From the NCBI RefSeq assembly GCF_017814945.1, contig NZ_JAGIPX010000069.1, positions 1-40,040 on the forward strand: a DNA stretch of 40,040 nucleotides, read 5' to 3'. The notes beneath the pieces were generated by a model. The model saw only the letters and a list, made by a program, of their open reading frames with translations. It did no database searches and was not told the origin of the DNA. This DNA comes from Paraburkholderia sp. LEh10 (GTDB taxonomy: Bacteria > Pseudomonadota > Gammaproteobacteria > Burkholderiales > Burkholderiaceae). Position numbers and translations under genes: made by a program. Within the stretch, counting starts at the first letter, position 1. Each line of letters starts with the position of its first letter. Shown piece by piece: positions 1-9,192 of this stretch.

Positions 1-8
1 CATGCACC

Positions 9-32
9 AACCCCGCCCTCAAAAGCGGGGTT
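9..32. terminator. Hairpin resembling an intrinsic terminator
   Basis: A perfect 8-bp inverted repeat (AACCCCGC at 9-16, GCGGGGTT at 25-32) with an 8-base loop. It probably ends a gene lying left of the window. The following bases are only moderately T-rich, so termination strength is uncertain. Confidence 0.5.
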
Positions 33-723
33 GCTGCGTTTACGGCGCCGGAAAGAGTCCTGCACCCGGTTTCCAGCCTCCTTCACAGAGCGGCCACACG
101 GATGAACGATCAAACACGCGAATGATCGCGTCTGTGCGCTGCCTTTGGCAGAACTCGATCCGAGCGAATGGGACCGTACCATTGCGGCGCGCTGCCAATC
201 AAGGCACCTCCGCAATCTTTTCGTGTTTCCGAACTTCCGCAGTTGGTTAAAAGCCGGATTTTGGCCAAACAGGCCGATCGCATCACCCATCAGATGAAGC
301 GGTAGCTCGCCCTGCGGGCATCTCACCGCATACCTATCCAAGGCATGGTCCCTACGCCAGATTGATCGCCCCTCAAAACAGAGAGATTCCAGAAATCTTG
401 CCCTAATGGCCAGAAACGAGCACGAAATGTCCCGGAATCGTCGCGGCTAAAGTGCCAGTGTAAATCCGCAAAAACGTAGACTGTGTTCATCGGCGGTCAA
501 GAGATCGCTGATCCTGGCGGGCACAGGGACCTGGTGGCAAGAGTCGCGAGGTTTTGCACAAGTTGACGCGGAGTGGATGGCAGTGGACGTTGCCTCTTTT
601 CGCAGCTGGATTTTGTCTTCGTGTACCTGTGGAAGCGTTGGCGTGGCCAAGGCGGCAACAGGTGCTGCCCTGGTCGAATTTGGGCAGATACCGGGCGCGA
701 GCCCGACTGAGGACAGAGTCATC
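33..723. other. Intergenic region before sucA, no convincing gene
   Basis: About 690 bases without a reading frame I would call. Short open frames exist (for example 2-250 on the plus strand) but have no family features, no convincing ribosome site and odd composition. It presumably contains the sucA promoter. Part of it could be decayed coding sequence, but I could not identify a source gene. Confidence 0.4.
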
Positions 724-3549
724 ATGATGATGCGGAATCGGAAGACCTCCTTCCTGTTTGGAGGCAATGCTCCTTACGTCGAAGAGCAATACGAGACATA
801 TCTTGCGGACCCGACGACGGTGTCGGAGGACTGGCGCGGCTATTTTGACGCGTTGCAAGGCCTGCCGGCTGTTGACGGATCGGTCGCCGGTGACGTCGCT
901 CACGGACCGGTCGTGTCCCGTTTTGTCGAACTGGGCAGGCAGGCACGGACGGGAGGGCGCTCGGAGAGCGATGTATTGGGTTTCGCGCGGAAGCAGGTCG
1001 CTGTACAGGCCTTGATTTCAGCCTATCGTATGGTTGGTACTCGCAATGCGCATCTGGATCCGCTGCGCTGGACCGCGCCCGTGCCAGTGCCCGAGCTTAA
1101 CCCGAGCTACTACGACTTGTCGCACGCGGACATGAGCACGAAGTTCAGCATGTCGGGCGCTTACTTTTCGGAGCAGGATGCGACGCTCGGCGAGCTGCTG
1201 CAGGCGCTGAAAGAAACGTATTGCGGGACACTCGGCGCCGAGTTTATGCATCTTGCCGACCCGGATCAGCGTAATTGGTGGGCAATGCGCCTCGAGTCCG
1301 CGCGTTCAAAAGCTACGCTTGATAAAGGCGACAAGCTTCACATTCTCGAACGGCTGACTGCTGCCGAAGGACTCGAAAAGTACCTGCATGCCCGCTATGT
1401 CGGTCAGAAGCGGTTTTCGCTAGAGGGCGGAGAATCGCTCATCGTCCTACTGGATGAGCTGGTTGCGTACGGTGCCACGAAGGGGGTGAAGAGCTCGATT
1501 CTCGGCATGGCCCACCGTGGGCGTCTGAACGTTCTCGTCAATATTGTCGGGAAACCGCCGGCTGCGTTGTTCGACGAATTTGAGGGAAAGACCGCGAATC
1601 TACTCCCGGCGGGCGATGTGAAGTATCACAAGGGCTTTACGGGCTCGCTGCCGACGGCGACGGGGCCCGCAGAAGTCACGCTGGCGTTCAACCCGTCGCA
1701 CCTTGAAGTCGTCAATCCTGTTGTTCAAGGCATCGCTCGCGCGCGCGCCGAAGTGTTGGGGCTAGGTGCGAGCGCAGTCCTGCCGGTCGAGATCCATGGA
1801 GACGCTGCGATTTCGGGGCAGGGCATTGTCATGGAGACGATGAATCTTTCGAATACCAGAGGCTACGGAACGGGCGGCACGATACATGTGGTTTTGAACA
1901 ACCAGGTCGGCTTCACGACTTCCGATCCGAGAGATGTCCGGTCGTCGTTCTATTGCACTGACATTGCCAAGATGATCGAGGCCCCGGTCCTGCACGTGAA
2001 CGGTGACGATCCTGAGGCTGTCGTTGCCGCAACGCGCCTCGCAATCGATTTCCGCTCGACTTTCAAGAAGAGCGTCGTAATCGAACTGGTTTGCTTCCGC
2101 CGTCATGGCCACCAGGAGCAAGATACGCCGAACATCACGCAGCCTTTGATGTATCGCTCGATTGCGGGCCATCCTGGTGTCCGTACGCTCTATGCAAGAC
2201 GGCTGGTGGATCAGCAGATTCTGACGACGGAAGACGTGGAGAAGTACTTTCACGACTACCGTGATCGACTTGACGCCGCGCAAACCGTCGAAGAGAAGAA
2301 GCCAGCCGATTCAAAGAATGAGGAAGTGAACTGGCCGCAACTGCTCGATGGAAACGTCGGCCGCATCTACTACGCGCCGCCGTTACCAGACCTCATTCAA
2401 AAGCTCGCACTGAAGATCACCCGTATTCCCGAACAGTACTCGCTGCATCCGCTCGTTGGACGAGTGATGTCTGCCCGTCGCGAGATGGCGGAAGGCAAGC
2501 GTCCGTTCGACTGGGGTATGGCCGAGCATCTGGCGTTTGCCTCCCTGCTATCTGCCGGTATCGATGTGCGCTTGAGCGGGCAGGACAGTGAACGCGGTAC
2601 GTTTAGCCATCGTCACGCGGTACTTCACGATCAGAATCGCTCCCTTCGGGGCGAGGGCATGTACGTCCCCTTGCACCATGTATCGGATGACCAGGGACGA
2701 TTTTCGGTCACCAATTCGGTTCTGTCGGAGGCTGCTGTTCTAGCCTTCGAGTACGGATACTCGGTTGTTCGACAAAACGCACTCGTATTGTGGGAAGCGC
2801 AGTTCGGCGACTTCGCGAACGGGGCGCAGGTTGTCATCGATAACTTTCTGTCTGCTGGCGCCGCAAAATGGGGGCAACGTAGTGGGGTGACGATGCTGCT
2901 TCCGCATGGCCAGGAAGGAGAGGGGCCGGAACACGCGTCTGCGCGCCTCGAGCGCTACCTGCAACTATGTGCCCAGGACAATATGCGGGTCTGTCAGCCC
3001 ACGACGCCTGGCCAGATTTTCCACCTGCTGCGGATGCAGGCCATGCTGCACGATCGCGTTCCCCTCATTGTGATGACGCCAAAGTCGCTTCTGCGTCACC
3101 CGGAGGCTGTCAGCAGCCTCGATGATCTTGCCAAGGGCCGCTTTAACGAAATTCTTGCCGATTCAACATCGGAAGAGGCAGCGTCGAGGGTCGATCGGGT
3201 CATCCTGTGTTCGGGTAAGGTCTACTTCGAACTTCTGGAGCGTCGGCATAAAGCCCAAAAAGACAATGTCGCGTTGATTCGCATTGAGCAGTTGTATCCC
3301 TTTCCCGCGAAGCAGATCAGCCTGGAACTGGAGCGTTACCCGAATCTGAAGCGTGTCGTCTGGTGTCAGGAAGAGTCGAAAAATCAGGGTTCGTGGAGCT
3401 TCGTCATGGAACGGCTGCTGGAAATCGTGAAGGCACCCGCAACGCTGCACTATATCGGACCTGAGGCAACGGCATCGACCGCACCAGGTTACCGGTCGAT
3501 GCACGTCGCGCGTCAGGAAAAGTTTCTGTCCGCGGCGATTGACGAGTAA
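724..3549 (+). CDS. sucA: 2-oxoglutarate dehydrogenase E1 component (orphan copy)
   Basis: Thiamine-diphosphate-dependent E1 of the 2-oxoglutarate dehydrogenase complex, which decarboxylates 2-oxoglutarate and passes the succinyl group to E2. The 941-residue length fits the family. Recognisable blocks are the N-terminal E2-binding type sequence (TSFLFGGNAPYVEEQY), GMAHRGRLN with H264, NPSHLEVVNP with H326, the cofactor segment starting GDAAISGQG (D360), RHGHQEQDTP, and SGQDSERGTFSHRHAVLHDQ. I chose the first of three consecutive ATG codons (724, 727, 730). The open frame extends to 577, but the family N-terminus starts here and a GAGGAC ribosome-site-like stretch lies just upstream. No sucB or lpd follows; the next gene is convergent. 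GC looks lower than in the 9-30 kb genes. It is probably a second copy, with the main suc operon elsewhere (inference). Confidence 0.93.
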   Translation: MMMRNRKTSFLFGGNAPYVEEQYETYLADPTTVSEDWRGYFDALQGLPAVDGSVAGDVAHGPVVSRFVELGRQARTGGRSESDVLGFARKQVAVQALISAYRMVGTRNAHLDPLRWTAPVPVPELNPSYYDLSHADMSTKFSMSGAYFSEQDATLGELLQALKETYCGTLGAEFMHLADPDQRNWWAMRLESARSKATLDKGDKLHILERLTAAEGLEKYLHARYVGQKRFSLEGGESLIVLLDELVAYGATKGVKSSILGMAHRGRLNVLVNIVGKPPAALFDEFEGKTANLLPAGDVKYHKGFTGSLPTATGPAEVTLAFNPSHLEVVNPVVQGIARARAEVLGLGASAVLPVEIHGDAAISGQGIVMETMNLSNTRGYGTGGTIHVVLNNQVGFTTSDPRDVRSSFYCTDIAKMIEAPVLHVNGDDPEAVVAATRLAIDFRSTFKKSVVIELVCFRRHGHQEQDTPNITQPLMYRSIAGHPGVRTLYARRLVDQQILTTEDVEKYFHDYRDRLDAAQTVEEKKPADSKNEEVNWPQLLDGNVGRIYYAPPLPDLIQKLALKITRIPEQYSLHPLVGRVMSARREMAEGKRPFDWGMAEHLAFASLLSAGIDVRLSGQDSERGTFSHRHAVLHDQNRSLRGEGMYVPLHHVSDDQGRFSVTNSVLSEAAVLAFEYGYSVVRQNALVLWEAQFGDFANGAQVVIDNFLSAGAAKWGQRSGVTMLLPHGQEGEGPEHASARLERYLQLCAQDNMRVCQPTTPGQIFHLLRMQAMLHDRVPLIVMTPKSLLRHPEAVSSLDDLAKGRFNEILADSTSEEAASRVDRVILCSGKVYFELLERRHKAQKDNVALIRIEQLYPFPAKQISLELERYPNLKRVVWCQEESKNQGSWSFVMERLLEIVKAPATLHYIGPEATASTAPGYRSMHVARQEKFLSAAIDE

Positions 3550-3619
3550 GGAGCACGGCGCGACCATTGCCGCAGTGCGCGCTATGCGCGGGATGTCGAA
3601 CAGCGAGCTAAAAGCCGGG

Positions 3620-3988
3620 TTATCGTTTGCGCCGCTGACTCATGAGCTTCACGATATTGGTCGTCGGCCCGCTGGTCGTAAGGCTGGAGATGTCGTCAAG
3701 GTGAACCCAGCGACACTTGGCAATCTCGTTGCCCGGGCGAGCTTTGGCGCGATTCGAAATTTCACAGGTAAACACGTGATGGTGCTTCTGCTTGCCACGG
3801 AAGTCGAAGAGGTGTTTGGCCGACTTCCCGGATAGTCGAGTTTCTTCTTTGAGTTCTCGAAGTGCGGCGTCAGAGCCTTGCTCGCCATTCTTGAGAATCC
3901 CGCCTGGCAAAGCCCACTTTGATTGACTACGTGCGACCAGGAGAATTCGCTTACCTCTGCGGCATATCACGGTGGCGCGCTTCTTCAA
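3620..3988 (-). CDS. NUDIX hydrolase
   Basis: Small (122 aa) NUDIX-fold pyrophosphohydrolase acting on a nucleoside-diphosphate-linked substrate that cannot be named from sequence. The Nudix box is complete: G30-x5-E36-x7-R44-E45-L46-x-E48-E49. The sequence before it (ALPGG) and the basic C-terminus are typical of short MutT-like members. The apparent start is TTG at 3988 with a GGAG a few bases upstream; a GTG at 3973 is an alternative. It converges with sucA, with about 70 bases between the stops and no obvious terminator. It may be housecleaning or related to the neighbouring CHAD protein, whose family often handles polyphosphate, but that link is speculative. Confidence 0.8.
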   Translation of the reverse strand: MKKRATVICRRGKRILLVARSQSKWALPGGILKNGEQGSDAALRELKEETRLSGKSAKHLFDFRGKQKHHHVFTCEISNRAKARPGNEIAKCRWVHLDDISSLTTSGPTTNIVKLMSQRRKR

Positions 3989-4235
3989 TCCGAACTCCCA
4001 CTAGTGTTCTAGATATTTTCGAGGCGCACTCGATGCGCCAGCGTATCGGACACTGCTTGACGTAGCTAAGCATCGTAATACAGAACTGCCGACACGAGGC
4101 AATATCGTGAGCGAGTGCGGGTGTGCGCGCCACACGTCGAAAGCCACTTCATTAAAACGTCACGAAAATCGCGACGCTTGAAGATGAGTATGGTAAGGTC
4201 TGGACGGAACATTTATTGTCCGACTTGAGGCCGCA

Positions 4236-5147
4236 ATGGATATGGATGGTGACTGGCCCTTGCCGCAACTCAACACTCTCTTCAAATTCGACCGGCGACC
4301 GTCCGGTTCATCACTTTCAAAAACGAGTTCGATCGCCAGTACCTTTTCGTCACTTGCGACGCCGGTGGTGGCGGAAGCAGTACAAAGGGCTAGAGAGCTA
4401 TCCACGAAGAGCGATGTAGAGGGGTTTCATCAGCTTCGAGTCGCTTTCAGAAAGCTTCGTGCTTTGTACTGGGCGTATTCCCCGTACCTCGGAGCGGAGG
4501 CGACCGCGCAAGCCACTGGAGAATTCAAGCGTCTTGCTGCGGTGGCAGGCGAGACGCGTGATTGGGACATCGCAGGCGATCTCCTGAAAGCCGCCCAAGA
4601 GTCGGGCGCATCGATCGACGCGCTCATGGTTGCGGCACGCGAGAAACGTGCGCAGGCGGTGTTGCACAGCCAGACGATGATCAAAAGCGATGATGTCGAG
4701 GCGTTCTTGAACGATGTCTTGCTTCGCGCGCAAACCACGCTGCAGTCGCGTTGCGACGATCTTCCCATTCGAGCGTTCGCCGAGAAGCGTGTCCGATTGG
4801 CGCAGCGTGCACTTCAAAAGCGAAGCAGGCGCGTAGCACGCGGCGAAATCGCCCAAGAGGAAGATCTTCACGATGTTCGAAAGGCGGGCAAAAAGCTCAG
4901 GTACCTGCTTGAGTTTTTTCAACCGGTTATCAAGGGCGGGCACGGTCGCACCATTAAGGAGTTGACATCCGTGCAGAACGAGTTGGGACAGTTCAATGAC
5001 ATTGCAGCAAGCGAGACCCTGATTCGTAGCACGTCATTCAACGATGTCACGCCCGAGGTCCTGCAGCAATCGCTGCAATGGCTAGCAGAACAGAAGTGCC
5101 GAAGAATACGTGCAGCATCTCAGCGGGTCCGAGCTATCGCCAGGTGA
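4236..5147 (+). CDS. CHAD domain protein
   Basis: 303-residue alpha-helical CHAD (conserved histidine alpha-helical domain) protein. CHAD proteins bind inorganic polyphosphate and often associate with polyphosphate granules (family knowledge). The two diagnostic histidine helices are present: FHQLRVAFRKLRALYW near residues 65-80 and DLHDVRKAGKKLRYLLEFF near residues 209-227, both rich in Arg/Lys. There is no N-terminal CYTH triphosphatase domain, which is often fused or adjacent in other organisms; this is a stand-alone CHAD. The N-terminal ~40 residues are low-complexity Ser/Thr and probably disordered. Start taken at 4236 (MDMDG); a second ATG follows two codons later. It converges with the YncE-like gene. 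Confidence 0.85.
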   Translation: MDMDGDWPLPQLNTLFKFDRRPSGSSLSKTSSIASTFSSLATPVVAEAVQRARELSTKSDVEGFHQLRVAFRKLRALYWAYSPYLGAEATAQATGEFKRLAAVAGETRDWDIAGDLLKAAQESGASIDALMVAAREKRAQAVLHSQTMIKSDDVEAFLNDVLLRAQTTLQSRCDDLPIRAFAEKRVRLAQRALQKRSRRVARGEIAQEEDLHDVRKAGKKLRYLLEFFQPVIKGGHGRTIKELTSVQNELGQFNDIAASETLIRSTSFNDVTPEVLQQSLQWLAEQKCRRIRAASQRVRAIAR

Positions 5148-5162
5148 GATGGCGCGATCTCA
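5145..5162. terminator. Short hairpin between convergent genes
   Basis: TGAGAT (5145-5150) and ATCTCA (5157-5162) form a 6-bp inverted repeat with a GGCGCG loop that includes the CHAD stop codon. It could act as a weak bidirectional terminator, but there is no T-run. Confidence 0.2.
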
Positions 5163-5197
5163 AGGGCTCAAGAAAGAGGTGTCGCCAAAGCAAAAGC

Positions 5198-6241
5198 TCA
5201 CCGCGGCGCCATCACACGGAGCACCGGACGCCCGTCGACGTTCTTCAACGGGAAGTAGACATGATGTGTCGACGGATCGACGCCGACCACATGTGCGTTA
5301 GGGCCGATGCGGCCATCCCCGCTCTTTGATACGGTCGAGTCACCGACGGCGAACATCGACACGATGCCTGCTTCACCCGCGACGTAAAGCGTACCCGAAG
5401 CGGGGTCGAATGCGAGCACGTCGGGATCTTCGCCGACGTCAAACGACTGAACGACATGTCTCGTGAGCAGGCTCAACTCCAGAAGCCTGGCGTTGTCTTC
5501 GCAGGCGATAAACGCCACATGGAGTTGCGCAACGATATACAGGCCGTGGTTGCCCTTTGCGCCTGGCAGATCGATCCGTGCGACGACCGCGTCGTTCACA
5601 GGATCTATTTCGACGAGTTGTCTTTGCGACTGCGCGTTGACGAAGATATGGCGCGAAGCGGCGTCGTATTGGGTGTTGCCGATGGTGCCGCCGAGTTCGA
5701 TCGTGTTGGTGCGACGATTGGACTGTGTGTCGATCACCGTTTCCGTCCCGCCCGTCTCGTCTGACACGTAGAGCTTTCGGGCGTCTGGCGCGTAGGCCAT
5801 CCCATCCGGATAGACGCCTCCAGGCACGCGCGCGGTGATTTTCAGCGTGGCTTCGTCAATCGCGACGACTTCATTCGTGCCTGTTGCTGACGCGTAGACA
5901 CGCGACAGTTCGGGCACGACGAGTACCCCATGTACCGCCGCGATGTTGCCGACGCGGGCGACGACGCGCAATGTCCGTGTATCGAAGACGATGACCTCGC
6001 TGTCGCCCAGGTGTGCGATAAACAGCAGATGCCTGTCCGGGTCGAAACTTTCATAGTCGAGCCTGGACGCGCGGCCCGGTAGCGGGATGTCGGCGACGTG
6101 CGTCAATGGCAGTTCCGCGGCTGCGGGCTTGCCGCCAGCATTTGAGTTCCGTTGGAAGGCGAGTGCTGCAATGGCGGCGATCACAAGCATGACGAAAGCC
6201 ATCGCAATGTGCCGATGGTTGATGCGAACGCGATGGTTCAT
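5198..6241 (-). CDS. YncE-type YVTN beta-propeller protein
   Basis: 347-residue protein with an N-terminal hydrophobic segment (about residues 14-30, signal anchor or signal peptide) followed by repeated beta-propeller blades of the YncE/YVTN type, for example LLFIAHLGDSEVIVFDTRTL, VYASATGTNEVVAIDEATL, LYVSDETGGTETVIDT and LYVAGEAGIVSMFAV. Such proteins are periplasmic binding or scaffold proteins, and no catalytic site can be named. The open frame runs far upstream, but the start at 6241 gives the signal sequence and forms an ATGA overlap with the stop of the upstream MFS gene (6238-6241), so the two are translationally coupled. It is the last gene of the minus-strand resistance region. Its role may be to bind an exported compound or metal (inference). 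Confidence 0.82.
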   Translation of the reverse strand: MNHRVRINHRHIAMAFVMLVIAAIAALAFQRNSNAGGKPAAAELPLTHVADIPLPGRASRLDYESFDPDRHLLFIAHLGDSEVIVFDTRTLRVVARVGNIAAVHGVLVVPELSRVYASATGTNEVVAIDEATLKITARVPGGVYPDGMAYAPDARKLYVSDETGGTETVIDTQSNRRTNTIELGGTIGNTQYDAASRHIFVNAQSQRQLVEIDPVNDAVVARIDLPGAKGNHGLYIVAQLHVAFIACEDNARLLELSLLTRHVVQSFDVGEDPDVLAFDPASGTLYVAGEAGIVSMFAVGDSTVSKSGDGRIGPNAHVVGVDPSTHHVYFPLKNVDGRPVLRVMAPR

Positions 6242-7503
6242 GACGAACCCCCGTCGGGCTTTACGTGACGGAATGCGGCGAGCAGCGAAAGGTCGTAAGC
6301 AATCTTCAGCGTGCCGCATGCAACGAGAGGGGCGCCGAGCCACCCCACGCTCAGCAATGCCCCGGAAAGAGTGGGCGCGAGCGCGGCCGCGAGACTTCGT
6401 GGCACGGCAGTAAAGCTCGCGGCAGCGGGACGCTCCCCGGGCGTGACGACGGACATCACATAGGCGCTGCGGGTGGGCACGTCCATCTGCGAGAGCGCGC
6501 TGCGCACGAGGAGCAGCGTCATGGTCAGCGCGACCGACGGCGAAAACGCTGCCGCAATCAGGCAGAGGCTCGACGGGATATGCGTGAACACCATTGTGTT
6601 GAGCAGGCCAATGCGGCGCGATAACGGTGCGGCAGCCAGTTGGGAACCCGCGCTGAGCAGCCCGGCCCAGAAAAAGAACTGGCCGGCAGCGCCAAGCGAC
6701 AGTCCAAACCGCTGGATCAGCCACAAGGTCAGCAGCGAATTGACGAGAAGTCCACCTGCAAAGGCGTCGACGCTGAACAGCAGCGCAAGGCGCGTGACGA
6801 TCCCGCGTGAGGGCCCAAGCGGCACGTGTGGCGCGCCCGCTTTCGAATGGCGCGCCGGAAGACGCCGGTATAGAACCCAGACAACGAATCCCGTCGCCGA
6901 ATAGGCGATGAACATTGCACGCAACGCCGTGAGTGAGGGGATCGCCGCATGGGCAGAGATCCAGTCGGGCAGTCCGGCCGCAAGTGCGCCGAGTGCGGCG
7001 GACAGCGCGCCCACGAGGCTATAGCGCGCAAACAGCGCGGTACGTGCGTCACCCGTTGCCGATTCCGCGAGCCTCGCATGTTCGAGCGGAAGGAACACGC
7101 TGACATCGCCCGAACTCGGGTTCAGCGTGCCGACGAACGCAACAATGAGCAGTGGCCAGAGTGATGATAGTCCGGCGAATGCCAGACCCGTGGCCATCAT
7201 CAATGCTGCTGCGAAGCGCAACAGACCGCGCGGCGCAAAGCGATTGCCGACGAGACCCACTAGCACTGTCGCGAAGGCTGACCCGAACAGGGTCGTCGTG
7301 CTGATGAGTCCGACAGCCAGTTGTCCAAAGCCAAGCGCGAGCAGATAGGCGGGTAGCAGCACCGCGATAAAGCCATCGCACATGCCGCGTAACCCACGCG
7401 CAACAAGCAGGATCAGGGCGCCGCGTTCGACGCCTTTGGGGAGCAGCAACGCAGACAGGCGTGGCCTGCCTGTTCCGTCAGCCTTGCGTCCGGGTATGCG
7501 CAT
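6238..7503 (-). CDS. Major facilitator superfamily efflux transporter
   Basis: 421-residue MFS protein with about 12 predicted transmembrane helices and the typical basic loop between helices 2 and 3 (GNRFAPRGLLRF). Substrate is not readable from sequence. Its start (ATG at 7503, MRIPGRKADG) overlaps the tail of a decayed chrB reading frame, and its stop overlaps the YncE-like start, so the three were once one coupled unit. The setting beside ars genes and a chrB relic suggests metal or oxyanion efflux (inference); proteins of this kind in arsenic islands include ArsK and ArsJ, but I see nothing that assigns it to either. A longer in-frame start at 7575 is possible but would add an uncharacteristic N-terminus lying inside the chrB relic. 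Confidence 0.82.
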   Translation of the reverse strand: MRIPGRKADGTGRPRLSALLLPKGVERGALILLVARGLRGMCDGFIAVLLPAYLLALGFGQLAVGLISTTTLFGSAFATVLVGLVGNRFAPRGLLRFAAALMMATGLAFAGLSSLWPLLIVAFVGTLNPSSGDVSVFLPLEHARLAESATGDARTALFARYSLVGALSAALGALAAGLPDWISAHAAIPSLTALRAMFIAYSATGFVVWVLYRRLPARHSKAGAPHVPLGPSRGIVTRLALLFSVDAFAGGLLVNSLLTLWLIQRFGLSLGAAGQFFFWAGLLSAGSQLAAAPLSRRIGLLNTMVFTHIPSSLCLIAAAFSPSVALTMTLLLVRSALSQMDVPTRSAYVMSVVTPGERPAAASFTAVPRSLAAALAPTLSGALLSVGWLGAPLVACGTLKIAYDLSLLAAFRHVKPDGGSS

Positions 7504-7747
7504 TGTCTTTGCACCACGCGTGGAGCGCGTCATAAAGGAGCATGCCGTAACGCAACGGCTCGCGATCATCGGCAAACGTGCGGGACAGCCCAGTGGAAAT
7601 CACGTAGAGGCCCGGCGACTCTGACGCGAGATAGGGGCGGCACGGCACTTCCTTTGGTCTTCAGCGCCCGCCAGAAGCGCATTCGGGCGTAGCGTTTTCC
7701 GTGGGCAGCGTGAGGACCAGCAATAACCAGGTAGTGAGCGCGTCCAT
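7478..7747 (-). pseudogene. chrB: Relic of chromate-resistance regulator chrB
   Basis: Only the two ends of a ChrB-like protein remain. Starting at ATG 7747, the frame reads MDALTTWLLLVLTLPTENAT, matching the ChrB N-terminus. One base is then missing and the next frame continues RMRFWRALKTKGSAV, the next ChrB segment. Most of the protein is absent. A third frame (7633 down to 7478) carries a C-terminal-like stretch, SPGLYVISTGLSR and MLLYDALHAWCKDNA, ending in TGA. Intact ChrB is roughly 300 residues; here about 85 survive across three frames. The downstream MFS start sits inside this tail. ChrB identification is from remembered family sequence, strong for the N-terminus and moderate for the C-terminus. 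Confidence 0.7.
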
Positions 7748-7956
7748 GTGATAAAACTACATACGCGTTGCGATATCCACAAGGTGTTTTTGAGTCCGTC
7801 CGGGCACCGGCTGCGTCAAGACGACAGGCCCAGCTTCGAAAGCAATGCGGATCAGACGAGGCGGGAATGAAAAGCGAATGACGCTCGGTCAGTGACGACG
7901 TGCGAGTGTTCGAGAGCCTCCCAAAGCGCTGATTGGCCGGGAGGCATGCATCAGCA

Positions 7957-8673
7957 TCAGCGGTTTGCTTCGCGCTCGCCGGAGGCTTCGATCAGATTCG
8001 GATGGCCGACACGTTGACGGCGCGGTTCTAATGCCCTGTGCAGCGCCACGCCGATTGCCGCGCCCATCAACTCTGCGATGACGAAGCCGGGTACGCTCGA
8101 CGGCGCAATGCCTGCAAAGGTGTCGCTGAACATACGGCCGAACGCAGCGGCCGGATTCGCGAACGACGTCGATGCCGTGAACCAATATGCGGCGCCGATG
8201 TACGCAGCCACCATGATCGAAGCGCGTCCCGCTGGCGCCCGCAGGATGACCAGCAGAAGGCCGGCCGTGGCCACTGCTTCGGCAATCCATTGCCCGGGTC
8301 CCGTGCGGACCTTGCTGGAGATCTCGACGACAGGCAGGCCGAACATCGCGTGCGCGAGCCATGCGCCGAGCAGCGCGCCGGCCAGTTGCGCGGCGATGTA
8401 TGGCAGCAGTTCATGTGCGGACAGCTCGCCACGCAGCGTCATGACGGCGCTGACGGCGGGATTGAAGTGCGCGCCGCTCATCGGCCCAAAGACCTCGATC
8501 AGCACATACAGTCCGCCTACCGTCGCCAGCGTGTTGGCTAGCAATGCGATAGCCACGTTGCCGCCTGCAAGTCGTTCAGCCATGATGCCCGAGCCGATGA
8601 CGATCGACAGCAGCAGTGCCGTTCCACACAGCTCGGCGAGGAGCTTGTGCTTAAGTCCAATCACTGCCGTCAC
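7957..8673 (-). CDS. Aquaglyceroporin (MIP family), arsenite channel
   Basis: 238-residue major intrinsic protein with six transmembrane segments and two half-helix NPA motifs: GAHFNPAVS (N71-P72-A73) and SFANPAAAF (N173-P174-A175). In ars operons such channels (AqpS of Sinorhizobium meliloti is the known example) let arsenite formed by ArsC flow out of the cell, replacing an ArsB or Acr3 pump. No arsB or acr3 occurs here, which supports that role. The Arg that normally follows the second NPA is Ala176, with Arg180 further on, so the selectivity filter differs from water-specific aquaporins. The start overlaps the arsC stop by four bases (8670-8673). Confidence 0.88.
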   Translation of the reverse strand: MTAVIGLKHKLLAELCGTALLLSIVIGSGIMAERLAGGNVAIALLANTLATVGGLYVLIEVFGPMSGAHFNPAVSAVMTLRGELSAHELLPYIAAQLAGALLGAWLAHAMFGLPVVEISSKVRTGPGQWIAEAVATAGLLLVILRAPAGRASIMVAAYIGAAYWFTASTSFANPAAAFGRMFSDTFAGIAPSSVPGFVIAELMGAAIGVALHRALEPRRQRVGHPNLIEASGEREANR

Positions 8674-9164
8674 GATTCGGAAATGGCGGTAAGGGCCCGC
8701 TGGAGATCGTCGTTAGTCATGGTCTCCAGCGGTAGCGCGAGAAGCTGCAACATCCGATATCCGATCGCTTGACGGGTAAGTTCGAATGCATTCCGCTTGC
8801 CTTCGTCGCCGCCCAGTGCGGCAGATGGGTCCGGATAGCCCCAGTGAACCTTCACGGGACTGCCTGGCCAGTAGGGACACGTTTCGGCGGCGGCACTGTC
8901 GCAGACAGTAATGACGATACGCATGACAGGCGCACCATCACCGGCAAACTCGTCCCAGCTCTTGCTGCGGTAGCCGCTCACGTCGATACCCGCGCGCGTG
9001 AGCGCCTCGACGGCGAACGGGTTCAACTGGCCGCCCGGTGCGCTGCCCGCGCTGAACGCGCGCACGTTCTTGCCCAGCGTCACCGCCAGATGATTCAGCA
9101 TGGCCTCGCCCAGCACGCTGCGCGCCGAGTTGTGTGTGCACAGGATCAATACATTGGTCGTCAT
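8670..9164 (-). CDS. arsC: Arsenate reductase, low-molecular-weight phosphatase type
   Basis: 164-residue cytoplasmic arsenate reductase of the LMW-PTPase fold. The N-terminal P-loop is CTHNSAR (C9 to R15, CX5R). The acid residue is in PDP (D112), and two further cysteines, C88 and C96, are placed like the redox relay of thioredoxin-coupled ArsC (C10, C82, C89 in Staphylococcus). It reduces As(V) to As(III). The open frame extends to 9263, but MTTNVLILC at 9164 is the family start. It lies 28 bases after arsI and is coupled to the aquaporin gene. Confidence 0.9.
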   Translation of the reverse strand: MTTNVLILCTHNSARSVLGEAMLNHLAVTLGKNVRAFSAGSAPGGQLNPFAVEALTRAGIDVSGYRSKSWDEFAGDGAPVMRIVITVCDSAAAETCPYWPGSPVKVHWGYPDPSAALGGDEGKRNAFELTRQAIGYRMLQLLALPLETMTNDDLQRALTAISES

Positions 9165-9192
9165 GCGTTCTCCGTTGGATCGTGCGCGGGAC

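Noticed and set aside
2..250. 82-codon frame at the window start
   Set aside because: Runs through a terminator hairpin, has no ribosome site and shows no recognisable protein pattern.
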